A stretch of 53,796 bases of DNA, from contig JARLFZ010000016.1 in assembly GCA_031296305.1 (NCBI GenBank), positions 1 through 53,796 of the forward strand, given 5' to 3'. The notes beneath the pieces were generated by a model, which worked only from the letters and a program-made list of their open reading frames with translations, ran no database searches and was not told the DNA's origin. The stretch's first letter is position 1. The number at the start of each line of letters is the position of its first letter. This DNA is from Occallatibacter sp. (GTDB taxonomy: Bacteria > Acidobacteriota > Terriglobia > Terriglobales > Acidobacteriaceae). The position numbers were made by a program, and so were the translations under genes. Below, piece after piece: positions 1 through 8,978 of this stretch.

Positions 1-830
1 GTCCGGCTCCAGCGCGTGTCGGAGAGGAAATGCGTCACCACGTGGACCATCCAGGCGATGTTCCGGCTCACCTCGGTTTGGGAATAGTCCTCTTCAGTGG
101 ACTTGAACGACCAGTAGTTGAACAGCGGCCGGCCGACGATGTTTTGCCGCGGCACAAAGCCCCAGTAGCGCGAGTCGAGGCTGTTATGGCGATTGTCGCC
201 CATCATGAAGTACATGCCGGGCGGCACCACGAGATCGCCATCGACGATGTGATTGGGGGCGTCGTCCGCCCAGCTTGCCGTTTCCGCGCCGCTGGGAGCC
301 TGGGCTGGCGGAATGGAAGGAAATTCATCGAGATACTGTTGATCGATGCTTGAGCCGGGATCGTCGGAACCATCCTTCGGCGGAGCCTGCGCAACCCCGT
401 TGATTGACACGATGCCATTGTGCAGGTGAATGCGGTCGCCGGGAACGCCAATGAGGCGCTTGACGAGGATGAAGTACTGAGGATTTCCGTCGGCGTCGGG
501 CTGCGGCTCGGCAACCGGCTTGATAAAGACCACGATGTCGCCGTGCCGCGGTTCGCGATAGTGCTCCAGAGGCATCCATTTCGCGGAAGGGGCCAGAGAG
601 ATGCGGTCGACGACGAGATGATCGCCAATCAGCAGCGTCTTTTCCATCGATCCCGAAGGGATGACGTAGTTCTGTGCCAGAAAAGTAAGAATGTACAGGC
701 CCACCACCAGCACCGAACAGATGCTGGCCACTGCCTCGAACAGGGTTTCATCGGGTTTCACGGGAACGGGAGCGGCTTCCGCACGCTGGCTGGAAGCTTC
801 ATTCGCATCTCGCGTCTTTTTCTTCGCCAT
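1..830 (-). CDS. lepB: Signal peptidase I, first copy (3' end outside the window)
   Basis: Membrane-anchored serine/lysine protease that cleaves signal peptides from exported proteins. The ATG at 828-830 opens MAKKKTRDANEA. A hydrophobic membrane segment at about residues 36-54 is followed by IPSGSMEKTLLIGD with the catalytic Ser at about residue 61. The general-base Lys lies at about residue 124 in VKRLIGVPGD. The late family box GDNRHNSLDSRYWG is also present, so the catalytic core is complete and only the last residues are lost at the window edge. A longer loop (about residues 105-118 and 145-190) is inserted compared with minimal family members. The gene follows the second lepB copy in the same direction after a repeat-filled gap of about 155 bases. 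Identification is firm from motifs; which substrates each paralogue handles cannot be told. Confidence 0.95.
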   Translation of the reverse strand, partial: MAKKKTRDANEASSQRAEAAPVPVKPDETLFEAVASICSVLVVGLYILTFLAQNYVIPSGSMEKTLLIGDHLVVDRISLAPSAKWMPLEHYREPRHGDIVVFIKPVAEPQPDADGNPQYFILVKRLIGVPGDRIHLHNGIVSINGVAQAPPKDGSDDPGSSIDQQYLDEFPSIPPAQAPSGAETASWADDAPNHIVDGDLVVPPGMYFMMGDNRHNSLDSRYWGFVPRQNIVGRPLFNYWSFKSTEEDYSQTEVSRNIAWMVHVVTHFLSDTRWSR

Positions 831-844
831 TCGTCGGTCTTCTC

Positions 845-961
845 AGTGGTTAGTAGTTAGTGGTTAGTGGTTAGAACAGTTGGCATAAATCGCATTTGGT
901 ATCAGGGCGTTTCCCTCTTTTCCCTGCTTCACTCGTTCACTCACCACTAATCACTAATCAC
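845..961. repeat. Degenerate TGGTTAG tandem repeats between the lepB copies
   Basis: Positions 845-874 hold consecutive copies of a TTAGTGG/TTAGTAG unit. Positions 942-961 hold the opposite-strand version (CACTAATCACTAATCAC). The two blocks could pair as an imperfect hairpin. The same pair of blocks recurs at 51379-51457. Nothing in this gap looks coding. Confidence 0.6.
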
Positions 962-985
962 TTTCCTTTCACTCATCACTTACTT

Positions 986-1849
986 TCAATGCACTACGTG
1001 AAAGATGCGCCGCCAGCGCGCAAACGCCGCCACCTTGGCGGCAAGTTCCCGTACGTGTCCGAGTTTATCATCCGCGACGGGCCGCGCCGGATCCTGCGGC
1101 GGCGGCTCAACATCGGTGGGCGAGGTCCGGACGAGCGAGAAATAGATGACCAGCGGGCGGCCCACGAAAGCATCGCGCGGCACAAACCCCCAGTAGCGCG
1201 AGTCCCGGCTGTGATTGCGATTGTCACCCAGGACGAAGTACTCGCCCGGAGGCACGATGAGCTCGCCGCCGCTGGTAAGACTCCACATCTGACGCCGCCA
1301 CTCAGGGTCGACCAGCCGCGGAGGGATTTCGCCGGGGAAATTATCGCGCCCCGAGTCGGCCGGCGCCGACTCGAAGGCCGCGTAAGGCTCATTGAGGGCG
1401 ACGCCGTTGATGAACACCTGGCCGTCGACGATGCGCAGCCGGTCGCCGGGAATGCCGACTACCCGCTTGATGAGCATAGGCGGATCGGGATGGCGGAAAA
1501 CCACGATGTCGCCGCGCGCGGGGTTGCGATAAGGCAGGAGCCAACGGCTGAGTGGGCCGTCAGGAGCGTAGGTCTGCTTGTTGAAGAGCAGAAAATCCCC
1601 CACCAGCAGCGTGTGTTCCATGCTTTCAGAGGGAATGAGCAGAGGCTGCACGATAAAGGTGAGAACAAACAGCGCCACCACCACGGTCTGCATGAGCGAA
1701 GCCAGGGCCTGCGGCAAGGTGGGCAGGTGCGCGCGGAATTGGGCGAAGTGGCTGGGCGATAGCTCGGGCCCTGTTTTGGCCGCTGCCACCTGCTCCGGAT
1801 TCGGCGCCGGCGTCTGCCCCGCGTGGGGCGCTGGGGAAGAAGCACTCAT
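986..1849 (-). CDS. lepB: Signal peptidase I, second copy
   Basis: Type I signal peptidase of 287 residues. After a Pro/Ala-rich cytoplasmic N-terminus there is one membrane segment (about 54-71). Then follow IPSESMEHTLLVGD with the catalytic Ser at about residue 76, IKRVVGIPGD with the general-base Lys at about 128, and GDNRNHSRDSRYWG. It differs from the neighbouring copy by Glu instead of Gly in the PSxSM box and by a C-terminal extension rich in basic residues. Its ATG overlaps the rnc stop by four bases (ATGA), so the two are probably translationally coupled. Pairing of lepB with rnc is a common bacterial arrangement. Confidence 0.95.
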   Translation of the reverse strand: MSASSPAPHAGQTPAPNPEQVAAAKTGPELSPSHFAQFRAHLPTLPQALASLMQTVVVALFVLTFIVQPLLIPSESMEHTLLVGDFLLFNKQTYAPDGPLSRWLLPYRNPARGDIVVFRHPDPPMLIKRVVGIPGDRLRIVDGQVFINGVALNEPYAAFESAPADSGRDNFPGEIPPRLVDPEWRRQMWSLTSGGELIVPPGEYFVLGDNRNHSRDSRYWGFVPRDAFVGRPLVIYFSLVRTSPTDVEPPPQDPARPVADDKLGHVRELAAKVAAFARWRRIFHVVH

Positions 1850-2733
1850 AACGCCGAGGTCTCCTCATCGCCGGTATCAACTTCCGCGCCGGGCTCCGCA
1901 TGGGCCGAAACTGTGCCGCCGGCAAGGGTGGCAGCAAATTCCAACTGCTCCAGCGCGCGGCGCGCGGCATCCTGTTCGGCAAACTTTATGGTGCTTCCTA
2001 CGCCGCGGGCCAGGGGCTTTCCGCGCTCTCCGTCCGGGCCCTTCACGCGCACCTCCACAATAAAAACTTTGCGGTGGTCGGGGCCGCTCTCGTTCTTGAC
2101 GCGGTAATAAGGAGCGCCGGCATGCGCCGCCTGCAGCCGCTCCTGCAGCGCCGATTTGTAGTTGCCCAGTGCGGCCCCGGAGCGCAGCTCGACGGCCAGG
2201 CGTTCGGCTGCTTCGCCCATCACCTGGCGGCGCACAAACGCCTGCACCGGCTCCAGACCGCCATCGAGATAGAGCGCGCCCATCACTGCTTCCATGGTAT
2301 TGGAAAGCACCGTGCTCTTGAGGCGCAGGCCGCTGCGTTCCTCGCCGCGGCTAAGGCGCAGATGCTTGCCCAGTCCGATAGCCTCCGCTACAAGCGCCAT
2401 GCGCTGGCGGCTTACCAGGCCAGAGCGAATGCGTGTCAGCTCGCCCTCGCGCCATTCCGGATGCTCGGCATAGAGCGCCTCGGCCACCACCAGCCCCAGT
2501 ACCGCGTCGCCGAGATATTCCAGGCGCTCGTTGTCTTCCCTGCCCCCAGCCGGGATGCTGCCCGCCGCCTGAATACTGCCATCGATCTGCGCGAGTTCGT
2601 GGGCCAGGGAACGATGGGTGAGCGCGCACACCAGCAGCTCAGGACGCGAAAACTCGTGCCCGAGCGCCGCTTCAAGCTCATGCAGACCGGATTCCATGCG
2701 CCCTTCGCCCACGTTCAATCCCTCTTTACGCAT
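1846..2733 (-). CDS. rnc: Ribonuclease III
   Basis: Double-strand-specific endoribonuclease for rRNA and mRNA processing. The catalytic domain carries the family signature NERLEYLGDAVLG at about residues 68-80 and a second acidic motif in TMEAVMGALYLDGG. A dsRNA-binding domain follows from about residue 195 (GNYKSALQERLQ to KFAEQDAARRAL). A 17-residue insert (about 50-66) just before the signature is longer than usual. Two starts are possible: the first ATG (2731-2733) and Met13 (2695-2697), which has GAAGGG just upstream. The longer one is given. The C-terminal 30 residues after the dsRBD are an acidic tail of unknown role. Confidence 0.95.
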   Translation of the reverse strand: MRKEGLNVGEGRMESGLHELEAALGHEFSRPELLVCALTHRSLAHELAQIDGSIQAAGSIPAGGREDNERLEYLGDAVLGLVVAEALYAEHPEWREGELTRIRSGLVSRQRMALVAEAIGLGKHLRLSRGEERSGLRLKSTVLSNTMEAVMGALYLDGGLEPVQAFVRRQVMGEAAERLAVELRSGAALGNYKSALQERLQAAHAGAPYYRVKNESGPDHRKVFIVEVRVKGPDGERGKPLARGVGSTIKFAEQDAARRALEQLEFAATLAGGTVSAHAEPGAEVDTGDEETSAL

Positions 2734-2834
2734 TTTGACCTATGGCGGACTCGGTGTGTCCCATGAAAAGCCCGAAACTTGCCGGGATGCGGCCCATGCG
2801 TGCCTCGTGGAGCAGCAGGCTCTTGGGAGAATTA

Positions 2835-4715
2835 TTACGGCTTCGGCGCTCCCTGCGTTTGCGGGGCGGGCTTCGGGGCTGCGTTGTCCGGAGGTTCGTC
2901 ATCCGCGTCCTCGTCGCAGCTATGGCCCTTCACAGCGTAGGCAGTCCTCAGGCCGCGTTCGGCTGCAAGATGCGTGTCCTGCCGTCCGTCGCGCACCTCC
3001 AGTGCCGCTTTGTACTCGGTCACGGCCTGGTCGCGCTTGCACTCCAGATCAAGCACGCGGCCCAGATAAATATGCGACCACGCCAGCAGCCTCTGGTCCT
3101 TGCTGGTTTCAAGCGTCTTTTGAAATTGCGCGATCGCCGCGTCGATAGTTTTCTCCGCATCGTCTTCCGATTCGCCGGGATGCACGCTCAGAAGATCGGC
3201 GCGAGCCAGGATGAAGTGGGCGCGCGCCGCATCGGCCACGCTGGAAATCGTGTCTGTCTCTTGCGCCAGTACCTTTTGCGCGATGGTGCTGGCCGTGCCT
3301 GTATCGCCCGTCGACAGCCGCGCCTCTGCCAGGTCGAGCCCCGTGAGCTGGCGTGGCCGGCTGCGCTGCAACACGTCCTCGTCGGCCTCTTTGTCGAACT
3401 GGGTTTGACGCGCGCGATGCACCTGCTGGTCTATGTCCATGCCGTAGACCATTTCGCCCATGATCTCTTTCAGGCCGGTGGGATTCTTCTCAAACTGAAG
3501 CAACTGCTCGTAGAAGTATTGCGTCAGCACGAAGCCCTGGTGCATGTCGTGCTGCACCGCGGCCCACTTCACCGCGTCGACCTTTTGTTGATAAAGCTCG
3601 CGCTCGTGTTCGTAGCGCGGCAACTGCGAGCGGTCGATGCCGGCGGGAATCTTGTACTCGGGAACGCCAGTATCCATGGTGCGTGCTTCCACGGCCTTGA
3701 TCAGGCACTCCACAGTAAGGGCCGTGGTATCGGAGCGGAAGCGGAAATCGAGCGGCGCGTCGCGAATCTCTTTAAGGATGGGCTGCTCGCGCTCCAGAAC
3801 GCTGATCCGCGCGTAGAGCAGCGGATCGATCATGTAGTGCAAATAAGTGTGGCGCACCGACGCCATGGGAATTTTGCCGTTGTCCGGAGAAACCACCACG
3901 ATATAGTCGGTCCCATAAATGCGGGCGTTCACCGTGGCGGGCGAGAGCTGCGGCTCGATCACCACAATGAACCTGCGGCCGTCGTAGGTGGCCGCCGGCA
4001 TCTTCAGGTAGAGATCGGTGTCCACAATCATCTTCGACAGCGGATCGTGCACCTTGGCCGCCTCTTCGTCGTAGGCGCGGTGCGTGGTCAGCCAGATGCC
4101 GTGCAGATCCACCGCGGCCGCGAATTCACGCAGAATCGGCGCGATCTCCGCCACCTGCGTGGAGTCGGGCGGCATCTCGGTCAAATCTGCGGTGATTTCA
4201 AGCTCTGGCGGCGGCGTCAGGTAGAGCGACAGCGAGATGTACTGCGCAATGTCCTGCTCGGTCCCGGTCATGCGGTGCTGCGCGATGTAGAGGCACAGGG
4301 CGTCGCGCTTCTGGCGTGCCTCCTCGCTCTTCGCAAAGGCCTGGTTCATCTCGTCGCGCACGCGCTGGCGCACCGGCGAGCTGTCTTCCCGCCCTTCGTC
4401 GTAGCCGCAGGCATTCAGCGCGGCCGCCATCACAAACACTGACTCCGAGGGGATCAGCGACACCGTCGGCCCCGCGGGATCGATCAGCGACGGCGCCTTT
4501 TCCTGCGCATACACCTGCCCGCCCGAAGGATTTTGACTCGAAGAACCCTGACTTGACGAACTTTGCCCCGGCGGATTCTGGCCAGACGAGCGGCCCCGCG
4601 AGCTTGAGGAGGACTGCGCCGGGGAGATCGTGGCCAACCCCGCCATCGAACCCAGAATCACGCCCAGAATTGCAGCGGAATGAAAAACAAAGGAGTGCGT
4701 GGAACGAAACGTCAT
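2835..4715 (-). CDS. Secreted TPR-containing protein of unknown function
   Basis: A protein of 626 residues with an N-terminal signal peptide (hydrophobic about 12-32, AxA-like site near SPAQ). A low-complexity Ser/Gln/Gly linker covers about residues 34-66. A large alpha-rich central region with no recognised catalytic motif follows, and the C-terminal third reads as tetratricopeptide repeats (for example the stretch around ARLSTGDTGTASTIAQKVL and the two helices before residue 590). It ends in an acidic, Pro-rich tail. I do not recognise a specific function; it resembles uncharacterised exported TPR proteins of Acidobacteriota. It stands alone, downstream of a gap full of palindromes, and runs towards rnc with about 100 bases between them. 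Confidence 0.85.
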   Translation of the reverse strand: MTFRSTHSFVFHSAAILGVILGSMAGLATISPAQSSSSSRGRSSGQNPPGQSSSSQGSSSQNPSGGQVYAQEKAPSLIDPAGPTVSLIPSESVFVMAAALNACGYDEGREDSSPVRQRVRDEMNQAFAKSEEARQKRDALCLYIAQHRMTGTEQDIAQYISLSLYLTPPPELEITADLTEMPPDSTQVAEIAPILREFAAAVDLHGIWLTTHRAYDEEAAKVHDPLSKMIVDTDLYLKMPAATYDGRRFIVVIEPQLSPATVNARIYGTDYIVVVSPDNGKIPMASVRHTYLHYMIDPLLYARISVLEREQPILKEIRDAPLDFRFRSDTTALTVECLIKAVEARTMDTGVPEYKIPAGIDRSQLPRYEHERELYQQKVDAVKWAAVQHDMHQGFVLTQYFYEQLLQFEKNPTGLKEIMGEMVYGMDIDQQVHRARQTQFDKEADEDVLQRSRPRQLTGLDLAEARLSTGDTGTASTIAQKVLAQETDTISSVADAARAHFILARADLLSVHPGESEDDAEKTIDAAIAQFQKTLETSKDQRLLAWSHIYLGRVLDLECKRDQAVTEYKAALEVRDGRQDTHLAAERGLRTAYAVKGHSCDEDADDEPPDNAAPKPAPQTQGAPKP

Positions 4716-5066
4716 GAAGTTGCCCTGCCTGCAAGTCTAGTTTGACGCATCAGCAGGGTCAAACGGCAGCCAGTAGCGCCGGTCTCCCGACCGGCTGTAG
4801 CGCGGGCCTCCAGGCCCCCGCCTTTCAAAGTCCCTAAGAAGTCCTGTATCAGGGCGCGAGTTCACTCGCGCCGAAAAGGGCCCAAAAGGCGAGGGGCTTT
4901 AGCCCCCGGGGACGTCTTTCATTCGGCTCCGAGGATTTATGCAACCGGTTCTCGGGACTCGGAACTAGAAAACCGCCGAGCGTTGGGCGCGGGCGGCTCG
5001 TTGCTTGTAGACAGTGGCTTGTAGCTTCCTTTAATCGCTGGGCCTTTATGGCTATATGGAGCTTAC
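4716..5066. repeat. Gene-free gap holding four palindromes in a row
   Basis: No gene is seen. Four perfect or near-perfect hairpins lie one after another: GCCGGTCTCCCGACCGGC at 4778-4795, GGGCCTCCAGGCCC at 4804-4817, GGCGCGAG/CTCGCGCC with a TTCA loop at 4853-4872, and GGGGCT/AGCCCC at 4893-4906. The first is a variant of the palindrome found at 9314, 12408 and 18837. The rest of the gap (4910-5066) shows nothing recognisable. Confidence 0.7.
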
Positions 5067-5288
5067 CTAGGCTGCCCCTGCTCGGAGCAAGGTGATTCCC
5101 CCGTTGAGGATGTTCCTTACCCCAACGAGCGAAGGAAATTCATCGTCGTGCCACACGGTTTGCTCCACTTCGCCAAGGGCGTAGAGCAGAATCTCAAGCG
5201 GATCTGTCGGAAGTGCGCGCATTGTTTGGCGGCTCACTGCGGCCTGACTTTCCATTGTCCCGTACATTTGCTTTTCCTCTTGAGGCAT
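5067..5288 (-). CDS. Small hypothetical protein (73 residues)
   Basis: A short ORF with a plausible amphipathic alpha-helical composition and no signal peptide or metal-binding motif. The start ATG at 5286-5288 has AAGGGG a few bases upstream as a possible ribosome site. It is divergent from the Crp/Fnr gene, with about 175 bases between the starts, so the two could share a control region. I do not recognise the family. It may be a chance ORF, although codon use resembles its neighbours. Confidence 0.45.
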   Translation of the reverse strand: MPQEEKQMYGTMESQAAVSRQTMRALPTDPLEILLYALGEVEQTVWHDDEFPSLVGVRNILNGGITLLRAGAA

Positions 5289-5464
5289 AATGCGGACCCC
5301 TTCACTTGGAGGATGTGACGAAGGGCACTCAAGGACCGGGGAACAGATGGCCTAAGCGGCCAAGAGTGTTCGGCAGGATGAGCAATTTGGAACATCTTCT
5401 CTCCACGCCCTCGTGTTTTAATTGGATTCTTAATTTCAAAATAGCCGTGTAATTGAAGGGCCAA

Positions 5465-6109
5465 ATGCAATCTTTCAACCCCAAACGCTTCCTCTCGACG
5501 CCGGGCAAAGGGAGAGAGATGGTCTCCTTTCGCAAGGGTCAGGTAATCTTCGCCCAGGGCGATGCGAGCGATGCGGTGTTTGTCATTCAAACAGGACGTG
5601 TCAGACTCAGCGCGAAGGCCCGGAGAGGCCAGGAAACAACGCTTGACATCCTGGGTGCTTCGGACTTCGTTGGAAAAGACTCGATTGCCGGTGAGTCGGC
5701 CCGCACCACCGCTGCCACCGCGCTGACAGACTGCCAACTGCTGCGAATTGAAAACAATGTCATGATGCTCGCACTCAGCGAAGAGGCGGGATTGGCAAAA
5801 CTGGTTTGCACTTACGTGATTACGCGAAACCTCCGCTACCAGAGAGACTTGGTTGATCAACGATGCAATCGGAGCGAAAAGCGGCTGGCGCGGGCACTCC
5901 TGGGACTGGCACGTCTGGATGCTCTTGAACCACGTGAGACGGCGATCCCGAAGATCAATCAGACAATGCTGGCAGAAATGGTCGAGACTACTCGCTCGCG
6001 TGTTTCGTTTTTCATGAATGGATTCAAAGACGCGGGCCTCATTGATTACAGTCTGAAGGGCGACGAACTGCGAGTACGTCCTGCGCTTCTGAACTTCTAT
6101 GCCGACTAA
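5465..6109 (+). CDS. Crp/Fnr-family transcription regulator
   Basis: An N-terminal cyclic-nucleotide-binding-type beta-roll (about residues 15-120, with FRKGQVIFAQGDASDAVFVI and a Gly-rich FVGKDSIAGE segment) is followed by the dimer helix and a C-terminal winged helix-turn-helix (INQTMLAEMVETTRSRVSFF). No Cys cluster of the Fnr iron-sulphur type is present, so the effector is unknown. The in-frame TTG at 5453 would place the GAAGGG ribosome site (5455-5460) inside the gene, so the ATG at 5465 is taken as the start. The gene is single, with no operon partner. The SMP-30 gene follows about 200 bases later. Confidence 0.9.
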   Translation: MQSFNPKRFLSTPGKGREMVSFRKGQVIFAQGDASDAVFVIQTGRVRLSAKARRGQETTLDILGASDFVGKDSIAGESARTTAATALTDCQLLRIENNVMMLALSEEAGLAKLVCTYVITRNLRYQRDLVDQRCNRSEKRLARALLGLARLDALEPRETAIPKINQTMLAEMVETTRSRVSFFMNGFKDAGLIDYSLKGDELRVRPALLNFYAD

Positions 6110-6307
6110 CCGCGCTCGAATCCAATAGCGCGCTGCGGTCGAATGACCGCCAACCCCGGAAATAACGTGAGCCAGATCATGATACGGAAGGGTCGGCGAT
6201 AGCCCGACCGAAATGCAGGCTGAGAATCCAGTCAAAGTTGCGCTTCCGGCTACAGTGAATGCCGTGATAAGGTCCCCCTAGCGGATTTTTCTGCCAGAGT
6301 GACACTG

Positions 6308-7342
6308 ATGCAAAGACGCACATTCATCAGCATGGGGACGGGCGCGACGATGGCCTTCGCTTTAAAACCTGGCATCCTGGCCAGTGAGCTGGAACCAAAA
6401 CATCCGGTTCCTTATCCCGATCCAGCAGTAGAAGTCGTTGACCCTCGGTTCGCGAAATATCAAATTATCAACGCGGCGGTAGAGCGGCTGTTTACAGGTG
6501 CGCGCTGGACCGAAGGTCCGGTGTGGATTGGCGACGGCGGATACCTTCTCTTTAGCGACATTCCCAACAACCGTATGCTGCGATGGCTCGAAGAAACAGG
6601 AGATGTCACTGTATTCCGCAGCCCCTCGAATTACAGCAATGGCAACAGCCGTGACCGCGCAGGGAGGCTGGTTACCTGCGAGCATGACTCACGCCGAGTA
6701 ACTCGGACCGAATATGATGGCGGCGTCTCGGTGCTGATGGATAGCTTTCAAGGCAAGAAGCTCAACGCTCCGAACGACCTGGTCGTTCACTCTGATGGGG
6801 CCATCTGGTTTAGCGATCCAGGCTACGGCATTATGTCGAATTACGAAGGGCACAAAGCTGCCTTTGAACTCCCGGCCAATGTTTACCGGCTCGACCCTAA
6901 TACGCGCGTGGCAACCGTTGTCGCCAGCGATATGGACAAGCCCAATGGTCTCTGTTTCTCGCCCGATGAGAAATTGCTCTACATCGTCGATAGCGGAATT
7001 CCAAAGCAGACGGACGATCCGCGCCCGATTCGGGTGTATGACGTTGTGGATAGAGTGAGGCTGGCGAACGGGCGCATGTTTGTGAACATGTCGCCGGGTA
7101 CTTCCGATGGCATTCGCTGCGACGTGGACGGCAATGTTTGGTCCGCTGCCGGGTGGGGCGGGGAAAACTACAACGGGGTGCATGTCTTCGCCCCCGACGG
7201 CACTCTCATCGGAAAGATCCATCTCCCTGAAACGTGCGCCAATCTCTGTTTCGGTGGCACCAAGAGAAACCGTTTGTTCATGACTGCGAGCCAGTCTCTT
7301 TACGCCCTTTATGTCGGGACAGAAGGCGCCCGGATGGCTTAA
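6308..7342 (+). CDS. SMP-30/gluconolactonase-type protein, probably exported
   Basis: A six-bladed beta-propeller lactonase-like protein of about 344 residues. Expected divalent-metal ligands are visible: Glu in RWTEGPVW, Asn in LNAPNDLVV, Asn in DKPNGLCFS and Asp in GTSDGIRCD. The N-terminus MQRRTFISMGTGATMAFAL has an RR pair followed by a hydrophobic stretch and looks like a Tat-type signal. The ATG at 6308 is preferred over the in-frame GTG at 6299 because it puts the RR at positions 3-4. The family hydrolyses sugar lactones and related esters; the substrate here is not known. The neighbours do not define a pathway. Confidence 0.85.
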   Translation: MQRRTFISMGTGATMAFALKPGILASELEPKHPVPYPDPAVEVVDPRFAKYQIINAAVERLFTGARWTEGPVWIGDGGYLLFSDIPNNRMLRWLEETGDVTVFRSPSNYSNGNSRDRAGRLVTCEHDSRRVTRTEYDGGVSVLMDSFQGKKLNAPNDLVVHSDGAIWFSDPGYGIMSNYEGHKAAFELPANVYRLDPNTRVATVVASDMDKPNGLCFSPDEKLLYIVDSGIPKQTDDPRPIRVYDVVDRVRLANGRMFVNMSPGTSDGIRCDVDGNVWSAAGWGGENYNGVHVFAPDGTLIGKIHLPETCANLCFGGTKRNRLFMTASQSLYALYVGTEGARMA

Positions 7343-7530
7343 TGCGAAGGGGGCATTCATCAAACCAGGAAAGCGAACATTTGAGGGGGTAAACGCACCA
7401 TCTGAACCAGCATTTGTGTTGATTCTTCTAAACTTAACGAAAAGCCCCACCCCAAACACAAAAAACGCAGCTTCTCGACGCGCCGATGCAGGTCAAGATG
7501 CTCAGGATGACTGGAGTTGAGGTTTATGCT

Positions 7531-7560
7531 GCCCCACATCTCAGACGCGAGATGTGGGGC
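7531..7560. repeat. Perfect 12-bp hairpin
   Basis: GCCCCACATCTC at 7531-7542 pairs perfectly with GAGATGTGGGGC at 7549-7560 around a six-base loop. It lies between the convergent SMP-30 and anti-sigma genes. No T-run follows on either strand, so a classical intrinsic terminator is not shown. A sister hairpin with a different stem lies at 20014-20039. The rest of 7343-7605 has no gene. Positions 7571-7600 repeat a CTATTCCCT-like phrase. Confidence 0.65.
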
Positions 7561-7605
7561 GCCCGGCTTTTCTATTCCCTATTGGCTATTCCCTGCTGCC
7601 TGTTT

Positions 7606-8289
7606 TTATCCCCTGACCGACACGCCGGAGAATGACAGGATGGCCAATCCGCGCACCGGCTGGCCGAAGAAGCGGGCCGGCGCAAAGCGGCTAAACAGCA
7701 GCAGATTCGCAACTTGGGAGCGCGTGGTCGCGTCCGTCGGTCCCGAGATGATGCGGTAGTCGTACACCTCGCCCGCGGGGTTGATGCAGACCTCAACCAC
7801 CACCGGGCCGTCGATGGCGCCGGTTTCGTCGCTGCCGGGCGCATTGGAGAAATAGAGCAAACGCGGCGCGGTGGCATTGCCCAACGGCTCGTCGGGAGTA
7901 GCCTGCGCCATCTCCGGCTTGGCAAGCACGGATACCAGAAAGACAATGGTGCCCAGCAGCAGCACTGCACTGGCAAAGCCCGCGCCGGCCTGCAGCAGAA
8001 ATGGCCCCACACTGTTTCTCCAGGCCAGATCCAAAATGGTAAAGATGCTGCGGCGGCTGCGCGCGCGCTCCTGGCTAACCGCGACGCGAATGCGCAGTGG
8101 CAGGTCCGCCGGCTCCGGCACTGGACCCAGTCCGGCCAATGAAGACTGCAGATCGTGCAGTGATTTCCGCTCCTGCGCGCACTCCTGGCACACCTCGAGA
8201 TGTGCGTCCATCTCCTGCATTTCCCGTCCCGTCAACTGGCCGTCGAGATAATCCGTCAACCTTGCCTGCACTTGATTGCAGCCGTTCAT
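7606..8289 (-). CDS. Anti-sigma factor with zinc-finger N-terminus
   Basis: Membrane protein expected to bind and hold the adjacent ECF sigma factor. The zf-HC2/ZAS zinc motif is complete: Cys4, then His30-x3-Cys34-x2-Cys37. One membrane segment (about residues 100-123) separates this cytoplasmic part from an extracytoplasmic domain (about 140-227). That domain resembles the TonB C-terminal/energy-transducer fold (VVVEVCINPAGEVYDYRIISG). Its ATG overlaps the sigma gene stop by four bases, the usual arrangement for a sigma/anti-sigma pair. The TonB-like outer domain is a little unusual and may sense envelope or receptor status; this is inference. Confidence 0.85.
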   Translation of the reverse strand: MNGCNQVQARLTDYLDGQLTGREMQEMDAHLEVCQECAQERKSLHDLQSSLAGLGPVPEPADLPLRIRVAVSQERARSRRSIFTILDLAWRNSVGPFLLQAGAGFASAVLLLGTIVFLVSVLAKPEMAQATPDEPLGNATAPRLLYFSNAPGSDETGAIDGPVVVEVCINPAGEVYDYRIISGPTDATTRSQVANLLLFSRFAPARFFGQPVRGLAILSFSGVSVRG

Positions 8290-8978
8290 CGCGCCTCCTC
8301 TCTCAGGGACAGTTCCATCCCTGACAGCGCTTTCGTCCGCGAGCCCGGTTTGGACGCGGCAAGCAGCACCTTCAAAAAGGCGCGCCCTCGGACCAGCCGC
8401 GACTTCACCGTTCCCAGATTGACCCCCTGCATTGCCGCTACTTCCTCGTAAGAAAATCCCTCGATGTCGCGCAAAATAAGCGCCACGCGGAACGGCTCCG
8501 GCACCTGCCGTAACGCCCGCTCCACGTATATCCGGTTCTCTTCGTGGAGGGCCGCGTCATACGGCGACTCCGACGGGTCAACCAGCATGTCCTTCAGCAG
8601 TACCGGCCTTCCATTTTCCCCTTCCCCCATCTCCTGTTCGATGGGGATCTCGTGCTGCTGATGCCGCGTCCACCAGCGCCGCTGATTCGAAGCCTCGCGC
8701 AAGGCGATGCGGTAAATCCAGGTGCGCAATGAGGACTCGCCATGAAAACCGTGGATCCCGCGGAAGACCTTAACGAACACTTCCTGGGTCAGGTCGGCCG
8801 CATCGGCTTGGTTGCGAACAGTACGCGCGAGCAGGGAAAAAATTGGTTGATGGTAGTGTGCGATCAGCCACGCAAACGCCTCCTCCGAACCCGCTCGCAA
8901 CTCTGTTACGAGAGCCGCTTCGTCGGGTTGGAGCGCGAGTGCGCCGGCAACGTTGCCCATGGTGAGGTCCGCCTGCAA
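8286..8978 (-). CDS. ECF-type RNA polymerase sigma factor
   Basis: Sigma-70 family member of about 230 residues with region 2 (DLTQEVFVKVFRG and SLRTWIYRIALREASNQRR) and region 4 (VPEPFRVALILRDIEGFSYEEVAAMQGVNLGTVKSRL, residues split here only by eye). The first codon is TTG at 8976-8978, preceded by GGGAGGA at a good distance. The ATG at 8958-8960 has no such site, so the TTG start is preferred. The stop overlaps the anti-sigma ATG. It probably controls an envelope or stress regulon including itself, which is known for the family; targets cannot be read here. Confidence 0.92.
   Translation of the reverse strand: MQADLTMGNVAGALALQPDEAALVTELRAGSEEAFAWLIAHYHQPIFSLLARTVRNQADAADLTQEVFVKVFRGIHGFHGESSLRTWIYRIALREASNQRRWWTRHQQHEIPIEQEMGEGENGRPVLLKDMLVDPSESPYDAALHEENRIYVERALRQVPEPFRVALILRDIEGFSYEEVAAMQGVNLGTVKSRLVRGRAFLKVLLAASKPGSRTKALSGMELSLREEAR

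Noticed and set aside
2742..4442. A 566-codon plus-strand frame opposite the secreted TPR gene
   Set aside because: Its translation is a string of His/Arg/Val-rich low-information sequence with no domain. The opposite strand has a signal peptide and TPRs. It is a shadow.
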